Assembly (NCBI GenBank): GCA_964058845.1
Contig: CAXKVR010000101.1
Location: forward strand, 1-64,000
Length of the DNA stretch: 64,000 nt
Direction: 5' to 3'
Origin: Carex sylvatica
Taxonomy: Eukaryota; Streptophyta; Magnoliopsida; Poales; Cyperaceae
Position 1 is the stretch's first letter; the number at the start of each line of letters is the position of its first letter. The notes below the pieces were generated by a model. It ran no database searches. It worked only from the letters and a program-made list of their open reading frames with translations, and was not told the DNA's origin. Below, piece by piece: positions 33,452 to 45,574 of this stretch. The position numbers were made by a program, and so were the translations under genes.

Positions 33452-35991
33452 CTAGAAGTTCGCATTCCTATACCGTTGTTCGCTCTCTTTCGCACAGTCT
33501 GAATTCAAATTAGCCTCGTGCCGTGCCTCGGTACCGCTTTCTTTAGTGTCGACTTCGGATGATGATGCTTGTTGAGACAGATGTTGCTTGTGCTCTTCAG
33601 CATTAATCCAATCTTTTAAGCACACAAGTCTATCAAAGACATGTGCACCCAACTTACTACGTTTATCGGAGAGGATCTTGTTCGCTGAACTAAAACAACT
33701 TTCAGAAGGAACGGTTGACACAGGCACGGTGAATACATCGCGAGCCATCATCGGCAGCGTTGGATAGATCCTTACATGCCTCCTCCACCACACAATGATG
33801 TCAATATCTTCATTTTCGTTGAGCATCAACGTATAGCTCAATAACTCATTTGTGGATGTGTGTGGTTCGCTCTCCGACTGAAAATTTGCTAACAATCCAC
33901 CACTGCTAGTGTTCATAGAAGTGGAACTATTAAAATATAAAAAAAATTAGCAGACAAATAATATATATATTAAAAATAATAAAGATTAAAAATACATGTA
34001 TATTTATATTCATACCTAGGGCCGGCACGGGACAAAGACGGGTTATGGTTGCCACTAATTCTTGAGTTGTATATGGTAAACATCTCATTGAACTTTGAAT
34101 TCACGTATGTATCCACCCCAGTTTTATCTAAATGTAGATTATCTTTGTACCTTTCAACTACTTTGATCGTGTAATACTTCTTGTATGCCGGGTTGATGCA
34201 GTTTGCAATAATGGCCAGGAGGGGTACATCTTCCCAATATTTTAGAAATTTTTATTTCATGGCATCTACGATCGGCGTGAGAGATTTATCATGGGTTTCA
34301 GCTTGTTTCAAATCATGATACACCTTGGAGATGTTATAGAGATATTTGAGCAACTGAAATGACGTCGGTGAGTACGAGCAGGATAGTTGGACGGTTGCAT
34401 CAAAAAAGGTTCTTAGGAATTCTTTAAGCCTTTTTAGTTGCTCCCATTCTCCGCTGGTGAGATCCAATACCATTCCCTCGGGGTGGAGCCTCTCAAAGCC
34501 TCCCCTATGACAGCTTTGTAAGAAATGCATCGGTTTAACATCCTATAGGTAGAGTTCCAACGGGTATCTATATCCTAAGGTAATCTCAACTTGCTCAATC
34601 CGGCATTGGCACATAATCTCACAAACCGTTGTTTTCTTTCTTGGCTTGAAACAATGTGGTTGAGAGCATTTTTAAATTTAATTATTAATAGGTTTACGGC
34701 CTCTGTTTTAAGACTCGCCTTCACAACGAGGTTAAGTATGTGACAAGCACACTTTTGGTGTAACATTGCACCATTCATAATCGGGTTTAGTGACCGTTTA
34801 AAAATCTAAATGGAAGCTAAGTTGTTGCTAGCATTATCAAATGAAATAGAAAAAATATTGTTACCCATATCCCTCTTAAGGATATACTCTTCTAAAACAT
34901 CAATAATAGATTTAAAAATTACATTTGCAGTGTGGAGATTCCAACACTCAAAAACTTAATACCCTCTTTTGTAATACCCAATTATCATCCATCCAATGCC
35001 CGATAATACAAGAGTACCCGAGTCCATGTTTACCGGCAGTCCATATATCGGAAGTAATTGAGACTCTATTATTTTGGTATGCAAATGTAGCTCGTAGCTC
35101 ATTTTTTGTAATGGTAAACTGATTTTTTTATTTCACTAATCATCTTTCTATGATGGATTCTCTTATACATTGATTGACCACACCCCCGAATGACCAACCG
35201 GGCAAAACTCAGGCAACAACCCATACTTATTGGTTGTTCTTTATGGGTAATGTACCGGGCCAATTCACTAAGTATTTTTTATTCATCGAATTTTGGATTG
35301 GTTCTGGTACCATCCGCGTTCACAAGGTTTGGATTTGTCTCGGTCCAGCATTTTTCACTTGGTTCTTGACTCTTATTTTCGTGCATTTCGACATGTCTCT
35401 TAAAGTCAGTCATACCAATATATTTTTTATACTCAAAACTCAATTTCTTGCAATTTTTTACCTTACATTATAGATATTGCATAGTGCCCTCCCCATCTCT
35501 TGTCCAATCATAGTATCTCAACCACGGCTGATTGTATTCGGGCCATCTTTTAGCCTTCTTTTCTGTTGGTTCTTGTGGGGGGACACTTGTCGAAGGAGGG
35601 ACATTTTCTTCTTGAATTTCAGGGACACTTGTCGAAGGAGTACCTCCTATAGGAGCAATGTCCGTGAATTGACTCAATGCTACAGAAGAAGTGCCTCCAT
35701 ATGCATACAGTGGTGTCGGTTGATGTGCTTCTTGTGGAATATACATGTTTAGATCGTTTGAAGTATAATACGGTGCACGCATATGGGGGGTTGTTCATAA
35801 TTTGTTTGTAGCATTTGGTCCATTCTTAGATAATTTTGTGGATAATTAGGTGGTGTCATTTGGGAGGAACTATCAAGATAATTATGTGGATAATTTTGTG
35901 GATAATTAGGATGTGACATATCGAAGCCAAAAATATCGGTCGACAATCTCGTTGCAAAATCTTCTCCCGAGTCGCAATGAGGAGTTGTCAT
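33452..35991 (-). pseudogene. hAT-superfamily transposase, decayed
   Basis: The minus strand carries the full domain order in broken frames. The N-terminus (35991..35468) is low complexity (NYPQNYPHNYL). A BED zinc finger lies near 35380..35460 (CKVKNC, then DFKRHVEMHE). The catalytic block is near 35040..35110 (RVSITSDIWTAGKHGLGYS, whose Asp is the first acidic residue of the family). Then come 34778..34575 (CACHILNLVVKASLK), 34530..34252, and the C-terminal dimerisation domain 33916..33452 (WWRRHVRIYPTLPMMARDVF, VPSESCFSSANKILSDKRSK). Stops near 35750, 35460, 35170, 34810, 34570 and 34250 make it inactive. hAT transposases cut and paste elements with 8-bp target duplications, as seen for two MITEs in this window; their ends do not obviously match this copy. 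Confidence 0.85.
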
Positions 35992-35999
35992 TTTTTAAA

Positions 36000-36490
36000 C
36001 CTTTTCAAAAAAATAAACATAAATTACTTAACCTATTCAAAAATAAAATCTAACATATTCAAAACATATCTAATCACTTCACATATTCACAAAAATAAAT
36101 CTAACCTATTTTTATAACCTATTAAAAATAAATACGAATTTCAAAAATAAAATCTAACCTATTAAAAAATAAATATAATTACTTAACATATTCAAAAAAA
36201 AAATCTAACCTTTTTTTTAACCTATTAAAAATAAATCCGAATTTCAAAAGATAAATCTAACATATTCAAAACAAATATAATTACTTAACATATTAAAAAA
36301 AAAATCTAACCTATTTTTTAACCTATTAAAAATAAATCCGAATATCAAAAATAAAATCTAACATATTCAAAACAAATATAATTACTTCACATATTCACAA
36401 AAATAAATCTAACCTATTTTTATAACCTATTAAAAATAAATCCGAATTTCAAAAATAAAATCTAACTTATTAAAAAACAAATATAATTCG
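36000..36490. repeat. tandem repeat array, A/T-rich, about 130-bp unit
   Basis: Units built from ATTACTTAACATATTC, AAATCTAACCTATTTTTATA and ACCTATTAAAAATAAATCCG recur about three and a half times. A related inverted piece (TTATAACCTATTTTTATAAC) lies at 33075..33105 on the other side of the hAT gene, so these may be subterminal repeats of that element. Confidence 0.6.
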
Positions 36491-36549
36491 GCCATTTTTA
36501 TTAATACCCCCTCCAAAAAAGAAAATTTTAAAAATAACCCTGCATTTGA

Positions 36550-38304
36550 TTTTTTTTTTTTTTATTCATGCCGTGACCGCCAGGCCCATGGGCGGCCCAA
36601 ATTCCTTATGAAGCGCCAAATCCAAAGGAGGGTCATAAGCACAGTGGGGCGCCACACCCACGGGCGGTTCAAATGTCATGTGCCCCCCCCCACGGGCGAT
36701 CCAAATGACCCATTTTTATCCAACACGAACCCTTCCTCCCCTCCTCTCTACCTCTTCCCCTCCGCACCAAAAAAGAAAAGAAAAATAGAGGGCTGCCGCC
36801 CAGCCCCTGCCTCCCCTCTCTGGCAAGCCCCTCTCCCTCTCGTTCTCTCCTTTCCTTCGAGCCACTTCACCGAACCGCTGCACCGAGCACTGCTGCTGCC
36901 ACTGCACCGAGCACCACCACTGCCTCTGCACCGAGCTTCTCTTGAATGTAATTTTTTTTTCGATTCAATAAGTTTTCAATTTAGGGTTAGAGTTAGGGTT
37001 AGGGTTAGGGTTAGGGTTTTGGTTTGAATTAGTTCAATTGTTGAATTTGTTGAATTGTGGCTCGATAATGGTTGAATTAGTTCAATTAGAGTTGTTTCGA
37101 ATTTTTTGAATTGCTCGAATAAGTTGAATTGCTCGAATTAGTTGAATTACCTGAATTGGTCGAATTGAATGTGATATGGTTATTATGGTAAAATTATTAT
37201 GGTTATTATAGTGATATGGTTGAATTGTTCAAGCAATCGAATTGGTTAAAAAAAATATTATGGTGAAATTGCTTGAATTTTTTGGATGTGATATGGTTAT
37301 TTAGGGTTTATGGTTGTGAAGCTTAAAAATGTAGGGTTTATGGTTCAATTTAGGGTTATTATGGTTCAATTGCTTGAATTATTTAAAAATTTAGAGTTAA
37401 GGTTTATGGTTTAAAAAATTTAGGGTTGAGGGATGTTTGAAGTTAGTTGACGAAATACATGTCTATATCGATATAAATTAATTTCAAGTAAAACGAATCA
37501 TTTTGAAATATATCAAAAGTTGTTTAAAAATTACATATTTTTTTTCAAGTAAATTGCATGTTTTTCGATTTTATTGCAAAATTTTGCATGCATTTTGAAT
37601 GTACATCTAATTATATGATTTGCAAAAGATAATGTTTAATTTTATTGGAAATAAAACAGATAGTGTATGTTTTTGTAGTTTTATTTTTTCATAGAATAAT
37701 TAATATATTCTAGCATAATTTTTACTAGTATTTAATTGATAAGCATCAACATGTAACTTGTTAATTTATAATTATACAATTATAAATTATAAAAATGGAT
37801 CATTTCTCTACTTCTGACACTTATACGAGCATATACAATAAGTTTTATTTTAAAAAGTAAATTTGACAATAATTTTTATATTAATTATATAATTAATATG
37901 TTATATCCTTAATATATTAAATACTTATTATAATAATATTATATAATTTGTATATTTTGATTAATAATTATTATATAATTTTTATATTAATTATATAATT
38001 AATATGTTATATTCTTAATATATTTAATAATTATTGTAATAATAATATAATATATTATAGTTATTGTATAATCATTGAATATATTAATATCATAGAATTA
38101 GGAGTTTATTATAAATAATTAACCATTTTATGGTTTCAATTGCTTGAATTTGCAGTTGAATTAGGGTTTGAATTTGGTTAAAAATATTTAGAAATTAGGG
38201 TTTGAATTTGGTTGAAAATATTTAGAAATTGTTTAAAATTGCGAATAAATTTTGATTTCCTTAAGTTGTTATTGATTAATATATATTTTTTTGGTTAATG
38301 TAGT
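36550..38304. other. region upstream of the plant-mobile-domain gene
   Basis: A G/C-rich stretch (36570..36950, pyrimidine-rich on the plus strand) is followed by a (TTAGGG)n-like run at 36981..37020 and A/T-rich sequence with many TTGAATT words. A segment at 37793..37836 matches 28102..28141. It may contain the promoter and 5' leader of the gene at 38305. No coding region is supported. Confidence 0.4.
36981..37020 (+). repeat. short TTAGGG-type telomere-like run
   Basis: TTAGGGTTAG, AGTTAGGGTT, then further GTTAGG units, about six in all with one imperfect. Most plants use TTTAGGG at telomeres, so this six-base form is more likely a local simple repeat than a telomere relic. Confidence 0.7.
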
Positions 38305-38862
38305 ATGCCCAGGTCTAGACGGTGGGGAGTACGAGCTGAGCTTGCAGCGGGTTCAGATGATGTGGATCCGACTGGATCGGGCACATCCTCGGTTGATTCG
38401 ACTGGAGAGGGGCCATCGTCATATGAGGATACGACTGGCATGGGATTTGAGGATCCGATTGGAGTGGGTTCGTCATCTCAGGCCGATTTTATAGATGGCG
38501 TGCATGATCTTGACACATTTAGTCCTCTTCTATGGACCCATCATGTTAAGCACCGCGTTTCATTGGCATCTCTTGAGGTACGTGATTTTTTATACTTACT
38601 ATAAATAATATTAAAAAAATGACACGATTTGAGTCTGACAAATTGATAATAAATACAGGATGATGTCATGCTTACGGTGAGGCACCGTAGGTCTGAGATT
38701 CTGTTCGTTCCCCATAAAGAAATGCAGCGATACCTCTTGAATCTTGGGTTGTATCAGCTTGCCACCATACCACAGAGTAAGATCGATCAGTCTTTGATGC
38801 ATGGTCTAGCGGAGAGATGGCGACCTGAGACCCATACATTTCATCTCCCGGTCGGGTTTTAA
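38305..38862 (+). pseudogene. truncated plant-mobile-domain (MAIN-like) protein
   Basis: Exon 1 38305..38577 and exon 2 38659..38862, joined at a GAG/GTACGT donor and a TACAG acceptor in phase 0, give 159 residues. The N-terminal 75 residues are Gly/Ser/Asp-rich. The rest begins the plant mobile domain, with LLWTHHVKHRVSL and, in exon 2, ERWRPETHTFHLPVG, a block typical of transposon-linked and MAIN-family proteins. The reading frame stops three bases after VGF, where family members continue for several hundred residues, so only the start of the domain remains. It may be a captured or decayed transposon gene. Confidence 0.6.
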
Positions 38863-38865
38863 ATT

Positions 38866-40225
38866 CATCAACGTAGTTTTTATGTTGTAACATATTTTTT
38901 AATATATCTTATCATCTTGTGTGACAATTAAATTATCACAACGTAGTACTGAGTTAGTCTAAAATAGTTCAACAATACAATTAAATCACAATAATACACT
39001 TACAGTTGAACAATACAATTAAAGTTCATACCTTAGTTTACACTAGCAAAAGAGTAAGTTTATCTGTCCCGATGCCCAAATAAACAAAAAAAATGACTAG
39101 ATTTTCTTGTACCAGCAGCAGGTGCGGCATTACTTGTAGATGCTTGGCTCGTAAGAGGGGGGTTGTGTTCTACCAGTTGCTTCAACAACAACTCTAGCAT
39201 TTTCTCTTTTATTGTCTGCGTTTATGGCATCTGAACATAATAATACAGTTCAGTTATTACTATAATAAAATCATAAATTAATAAAACATAACTGCAATGC
39301 ATCTAAACATAACAAAAAAAACATATCTGCCGTGCGCCTGTCAGAAACAGAACGACGAGCTCGATTTCCCGACGGTTGCCTACCACCCATCTCGTCCATG
39401 GTCATTACAACACGCTTGTGTCTCCTCCTCTCCTGTAACACCACGTAAATCTGAATACTAAGTTAAAGTACAACATAATTAGCGTATAAATTTTGTTCAT
39501 TCAACTTTCTTCTTTCGTTTATTTAATTTAATAACTTCATAAATTACCCAAATTAAACTACCGTGACAAGAAACAAATGATTTCGATATAGATCTATGAA
39601 ATTATATAGTCCATATAAATATCGTTGCCAAATCAAAAAAAAAAAAAAGTCCAATATAATCCAATTAGATATCGGCCAGGAGTTTCATCTGTCAAAAGTT
39701 ACGACTCTAATTAAATATAGATAACTTCTCCAAAATAACTGTTTCCCTGATCCAAATTGAGAATCGCTATATATATATATATGATTAATTAAACCCTTCA
39801 TATCTCGGTATCCATCTCCGCCAAATCAACCCTAGAAAATTAAAAGGTCAAGAAGGTTAGATGTTTGATTCCTTTCCTTTCTGTAAATAATTTCGTTGTT
39901 CAAGTATGCGCAATTTTTATGGTTCAATTAATGGTTTAAACTAGTTTGTAGTTTGAAAATTTCTTATTATTATCTCTACCGATTTGCTTCTTCTTCTTTA
40001 TACTTATTATATAAAATTTATACGGCACTGATTTATTTGATAATAATTTTGAGAGTTTTATAATTTTTAACAATTATTTATTCATTAGGAAGTATTATAT
40101 TTTTAACAGTGATTCTTGGGCAGTGACTCTTCCAGTATGTTCCTGCAAAGATAAAATACGAAAAATTAAAATTAAAATCTAGAATCAAGCAAAAATAAGA
40201 AAAAGTATAGAATTTTAGTTGCCGT
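38866..40225. other. spacer with exon-like blocks of unknown origin
   Basis: On the minus strand, 39327..39432 (RRRHKRVVMTMDEMGGRQP...) and 39102..39222 (MLELLLKQLVEHNPPLTSQA...) are preceded by good TACAG/CGCAG acceptor sites and look like two 3' exons. I do not recognise them; they resemble the basic tails of plant-mobile-domain proteins only in composition. A short (AT)n run is at 39768..39782. The rest is A/T-rich. Confidence 0.3.
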
Positions 40226-40242
40226 CCTCGGCAACGGCGCCA
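40226..40242 (-). other. primer-binding site (Asp tRNA type) of a gypsy element
   Basis: The minus strand reads TGGCGCCGTTGCCGAGG, the standard site complementary to the aspartate tRNA used by many plant Ty3/gypsy elements. It sits a few bases after the LTR end. Confidence 0.8.
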
Positions 40243-40248
40243 AAAATT

Positions 40249-41690
40249 TGGCCGCACTGGAATATATGCCAAAAAGTTTCAGTATAGCAAGCTATACTTT
40301 TTAAACCTTTGTTATACTCTGTCAATTCAGATAGCAAGTGTACTATCCTGTCGTTGAGTATGCTCAGGTATCGATCCACAGGGACGGAAGAAAAATACTG
40401 GACTTATCCTAAAATTACTTAAGATTCTAGAAGTGAAAGAGATTGGTTCGATTTTAGTTCTAACAATTCTACTGGTTTATGACAAGTTTAAAAGACAATA
40501 AAAGATAATTAAAGTTGTTTTCAATTGATAAAAGGGCGTTTCCAGGGTTCAGATTTCATTTCTGTTCAGCCTCGAGGCATACGGCCCGTACAGATTCCCG
40601 TACGGTCCGTATGGGACCCCGAGTTAATGCTGCAGCCACTGTTTCCCGTGTTGGTACTGTGTTTAGGGTTTCTTTTCGACCAGATCTAGATACCTAACCT
40701 CAACTTTCGCATTTTGGCCTAATACCCGATTACCGAACTCAAGTACTTCCCTCTTAGATGCGTTAAACCTCAACTTTCGCATTTTGGTCTAATTTATCTA
40801 AGTTACTTGTTAGTTTACTAAAGTATCCAAGGACTTTCGCCTCAAGGAAAGTTTCGCCTTTCGGGTACTCCTTGGTTTCACCCTACTTCATATACTTTAC
40901 TCGGTTGGAATGAATGTCATAGACTTGGCTCCTAACACTTAGATGTGCGCATTCATCTAACGGGATGACTAATCAATTCAAGCAAGCACAAATAAAGCAA
41001 TAAAAATACTACACAACATAGTAAAAACAAGCATTCAACACAAGATCCAAGTAGCATGCAAGCAAAGCTAAACTAGAAACTACATCTTACCCCTAGAAAC
41101 AAAGTAAATTAGCTACTCATGTTCACGAGATAACACAAATAACAAGAAATAAAAGAGTTCATGATAAAACAGTGGAAAATCCGAAGATCCGTTCAAAACT
41201 TGCGTTCTTCCCTTCTCTTCTTCTTTTCCTCTTGTCCAAGCCACCTAGAATGAATGAATGATGGAATGTTATTGATTGATTCCCCCCTTTTCTGCTGTGG
41301 AATATCTCCTTTAATGTCCCAGATCACGCCTCCAGGGGTTTCCTTTTCGGCTCCTCAAATCGTGCTCAATTCAGATTCCAGCTGGATTTTCCGAATCAGC
41401 GTTGTACGGCCCGTACAGGATCCCGTACGGACCGTATGCCTGGGCTTTGACTTGGAGACTTTGTGCCTCTGTTGTAGATCCTTCTGTGTTGGGCAGATCT
41501 TGTACGGTCCGTACAGAATGTCATACGGGCCGTATGAAAAGTAGTCAGATGCAGTTTTTCACCCTTTTTCCTGCAAAATACCAAACAAAGCATAGCAGTA
41601 CCACATTTCATCGAAATACAAGTAAAAAGTCCACATTCATAGGCTTTAAAGCACATGTTTCATTGTAAATTAGGGCCATAATTTAGATAT
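40249..41690 (-). repeat. gypsy LTR (with primer-binding site), no internal genes
   Basis: On the minus strand this ends with the block GTCCCTGTGGATCGATACC (40373..40391), typical of U5 in plant gypsy elements, followed by the primer-binding site. Gag and pol are absent: the sequence left of the site is not coding. It contains three pairs of inverted TACGGNCCGTA motifs (near 40575, 41402 and 41498). The right edge is set only by the start of the copia frame at 41694. Confidence 0.6.
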
Positions 41691-41693
41691 AAT

Positions 41694-43496
41694 ATGGAGA
41701 TATCACCTATTGAGGAAGAGGTTCACACATCACCACATAGTGTTCAATCCAGTATTGAACCAATTTCACAAGAGATTGTGCAAGAGATTCAAGAGACTCA
41801 GGATGAACAGGAAGAGCCACAAGAACTAAGAAGGTCAACAAGACCTAGAAAGAAACCCGATTTCTATCTAGGACTTCATGAGATCATGGTAATAGATACC
41901 GAAGATCCGACGACCTTTCAAGAAGCAATGAATAGAGATGACTCAAAATCATGGTATGAAGCCATGAAATCTGAAATGCAATCCATGTATGACAACCAAG
42001 TATGGACCTTGGTAGATCTTCCTCAAGGAAAGAAAACCGTTCAAAACAAATGGGTTTTCAAGAGGAAGATGGACATGGATGGAAACATGACAACATACAA
42101 GGCAAGACTTGTAGCGAAAGGGTTTAGTCAAGTTCAAGGGATTGACTATGATGAAACCTTCTCGCCTGTTGCAATGTTTAAGTCTATTCGGATATTACTA
42201 GCCATTGCTGCATATTATGACTATGAAATATGGCAAATGGATGTCAAAACAGCATTCCTTAATGGGAATTTGGAAGAGGACGTGTACATGGTACAACCTC
42301 CGGGTTTTGAAGATCCAAGTAATGGTGGTAAAGTATGCAAGCTTCAAAGGTCCATTTATGGACTAAAGCAAGCATCTAGGAGTTGAAACAAGCGTTTTGA
42401 TGACGAGATTAAACGCCTTGGATTCGTCCAAAGCAAGGAAGAGCCTTGTGTATACAAGATAGTCAGTGGGAGCTATGTACTTTTCTTGGTCTTATATGTT
42501 GATGACATACTATTAGTAGGAAACTTTATTCCCTTAATGGAGCAAACAAAATCTTCATTGAAAGATATTTTCTCAATGAAAGACTTGGGTGAGGCCCAAT
42601 ATATCTTGGGTATTAAGATATATAGAGATAGGTCTCGGAAACTCATTGGCTTAAGTCAACGTACGTATATTGATAAAGTGTTGAAACGGTTCAACATGCA
42701 GAATTCCAAGAAAGGAAATGTGCCAATGACTCAAGGTGTAACACTTAGCAAGTCTCAGTGTGCTACAACACGTAAAGACATTGAAATCATGAAGGATGTA
42801 CCATATGCTTCTGCAATTGGTTCCATCATGTATGCTATGGTGTGTACGCGACCTGATATCGCGTATGCTCTGAGTATGACAAGTCGTCATCAAGCCCATG
42901 CAGGTCCTGCTCATTGGACTGCGGTCAAGAATATCCTCAAGTATATTAACAGGACTAAGGATAAGTTTCTTGTGTATGGGGGAAAAAGGGAGCTTGTTGT
43001 AGAAGGCTACACCGATGCAAGTTTTGCGACCGATTATGATGATAAGCGATCACAATCTGGGTATGTTTTCATTTTGAATAGGGGTGCCGTTAGTTGGAGA
43101 AGTTTCAAACAATCAACAACGGCTGACTCAACAACCCAATCAGAGGTGATGGCTGCTGCTGAAGCCAGCAAAGAGGGTGTTTGGATCAAGAAGTTCATTG
43201 ATGAACTTAATGTGGTACCTTCCATCGAAGGACCATTGGAGCTGTTTTGCGATAATAGTGGAGCTATTGCGTAAATCAAGGAGCCGAAGGCACACCACAA
43301 GATCAAACACATGGATAGAAAATACTTTGTCATTCGAGACTTCATAGAAGAGAGTAGAATAAAATTGTTAAAGGTGGACACGGATAGCAACACAGCAGAT
43401 CCTCTAACAAAGCCTTTATCTCAAGCCAAGAGCGAAGTCCACTTTGATTCCATGGGTCTAAAGGAACATGGAGAATGGATAGAGATAGCTGATTAA
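41694..43496 (+). pseudogene. copia 3 reverse transcriptase and RNase H, two nonsense codons
   Basis: One continuous frame of about 600 codons covers the linker (RRSTRPRKKPDFYLG), reverse transcriptase (WVFKRKMDMDGNMTTYKARL, WQMDVKTAFLNGNLEEDVYM, YGLKQASRS, LYVDDILLVGN near 42495) and RNase H (EGYTDASFATDYDDKRSQSG, STTQSEVMAAAEASKE, ELFCDNSGAIA, DPLTKPLSQAK). Only two stops interrupt it: TGA at 42384..42386, where the family has Trp (TGG), and TAA at 43272..43274, where it has Gln (CAA). Both are single transitions and there is no frameshift, so the copy is young. Integrase, protease and gag are missing at the left, where the gypsy LTR abuts it. Confidence 0.9.
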
Positions 43497-43565
43497 GTCA
43501 GAAGGCAACTCTAGTTTTTTTTTAAGTTAATACATATGAATGTATAAGATGTAACTTTAAGAACA

Positions 43566-45240
43566 AGTGGGAGATTGTTATATTTGTGTTCTAAAAGTTA
43601 TCATTTGTTGATTATCTTTTATATATGTTATATTTATGAATTGAATGTGATTTACATTTTGTTCCATGAGTTTTATATTTATATTTAGAAGTGTTCAAGA
43701 AGATGCACTTGGTCTTGAACTGCAGGACTTTAAGTAAATAAATATACAACACTAAAATGTTCATAGGTCTTGCATATTAGCAGGAACACTAATATGACAT
43801 ATAAGACTGTCGTGTTGATTAAAAGTACGTTGTAGTTCTGCAAACGTTGATAAAAGATTATCATTTAATAACACGAATATATGAAATGCTTCATATATTG
43901 AACAGACCTAATAGATGAAACATTATATGGATTGTGTTAGTGTCATTAATGTTTTCATCGTGTCTCTGATTTCAAGATTGAGACATATATTATTTTCACA
44001 TGAGGAATGTACAACGTAATTATTATTAAAAGCTACTTGCAAGAAGTGGTGATAAAAATAATAGTTCTTTATATGTAACTTGTGCGGGAAAATGATATAT
44101 GTCAATAGCATCATTGCCACTCATTAATAATGAGAAATGATATTTTGGGCCCCTTGGTAAAGTAGAATTATAAATGGATCCAATATAACTGAAGTGCAGT
44201 TATAATTTTATAATTTGCTTAATAGAGATCAAGAAATGATTATAATACAAAGATGACACAGTCCTACTTTATATATTAATCAGAATACCATAAGGCAAGA
44301 AATAGACACAAGTAATGAAAAATGTTACATTACTGTAAGGATCGCGTTTCGTAAAAGGATTACTAAACGTCTATGTTATTTGGGTAGCTGTAATGTATAG
44401 CTAGAATACCGCTTACAGTTTATGAAATTAAATATTTTATTTCATTGCCAACATAATATAGATCCTCAATATAGGTCACACCAACTGAACGGAAAACAAG
44501 AAATAAATATTATGTCACATGATGTGGCTGACTAGCAGGGAAATAAATATATATATTGTAATGTGCATATTATGAGAATAATATTTGTTGCACATATCAT
44601 AATATGTGAATATTATGAAATATAAATTTATTTCAAGCCCAAGCCCAAGCCCAAAACATATTTTAGCAAATTGAGAAGAGAATAAGCCCAAACAAATATT
44701 GATTATGACCATTAAATTCGGATTACAAAATGGACAGATTTTAAGGCAACTTTGAATGAGCATTTGAAGGGGCAAACATTAACCAATCTGGGTGTGATCT
44801 ATGATTTCTGTAGCCCTTCGAATGTAGAATTCAACGGTGAAAGTTTCAAGTCGTTTGGAATTCCCTACAGAACAATATGATAGTTTTAGTAACGAAAGGT
44901 CAGAAGTTGATGTGATGTTTTCGAATTCTGTTCATGTTTTAATACGAATTTAAAGAGTCTAATTAAATTTTTATAGCTGTAAATAATAGAACTAAATATA
45001 TACATCAGGTATGGCTTTTCTCTCTCTCAAGTGAGTTTAGAGTTTTTCCTCCAAAACATTTTGCTAAAATATATATCGATTGATTATACAATCGATTAAT
45101 AGACGGGTGAAAAGCTAGACGCGGAAGAGAGTTCGCTAGCACGAATTTGACACCGTTCTTGTTTCGGATTCAAGGTGAACCTTAGAGGAATCAAGCTACG
45201 TTAAAGATCATTGGTATGATATAAAATTTCCTCTTGTAGG
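43566..45240 (+). repeat. 3' LTR region of copia 3
   Basis: The purine tract AAGTGGGAGA (43564..43573) is followed by TGTTATATTTGTGTTC (43577), the LTR start. The LTR should run to near 45240, where GACGCGGAAGAGAGTTCGC and CATTGGTATGAT resemble the U5 end of such elements; the exact end is not fixed. A short hexamer run (AAGCCC x4) is at 44636..44659. Confidence 0.55.
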
Positions 45241-45348
45241 AATATGTATATGATTATGACATGGATAAATTAGCAATAATAGAACGATCTTAGATGTTAT
45301 CGGATTAAATTTATTTTATTTTATCCGATTCGCATCTTGAAATCATTC

Positions 45349-45574
45349 AATGCAAGACCTGTGAACATTTTAGTGTTGTATATTTATTTACTTAAAGTCC
45401 TGCAGTTCAAGACCAAGTGCATCTTCTTGAACACTTCTAAATATAAATATAAATATAAAACTCATGGAACAAAAATGTAAATCACATTCAATTCATAAAT
45501 ATAACATATATAAAAGATAATCAACAAATGATAACTTTTAGAACACAAATCTAACAATCTCCCACTTGTTCTCC
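45349..45574 (-). repeat. inverted LTR end of a second, related copia element
   Basis: This is the inverted copy of 43560..43785, including the purine tract (plus strand AACAATCTCCCACTTGTTC) and the first 210 bp of the LTR, with only a few differences by eye. The two LTR ends face away from each other around a spacer of about 1.56 kb. No coding part of the second element follows on the right. Confidence 0.75.

Noticed and set aside
36608..37027. A 139-residue frame ending in an Arg-Val repeat
   Set aside because: The end is the TTAGGG-type run, and the rest is pyrimidine-rich leader-like DNA with no domain.
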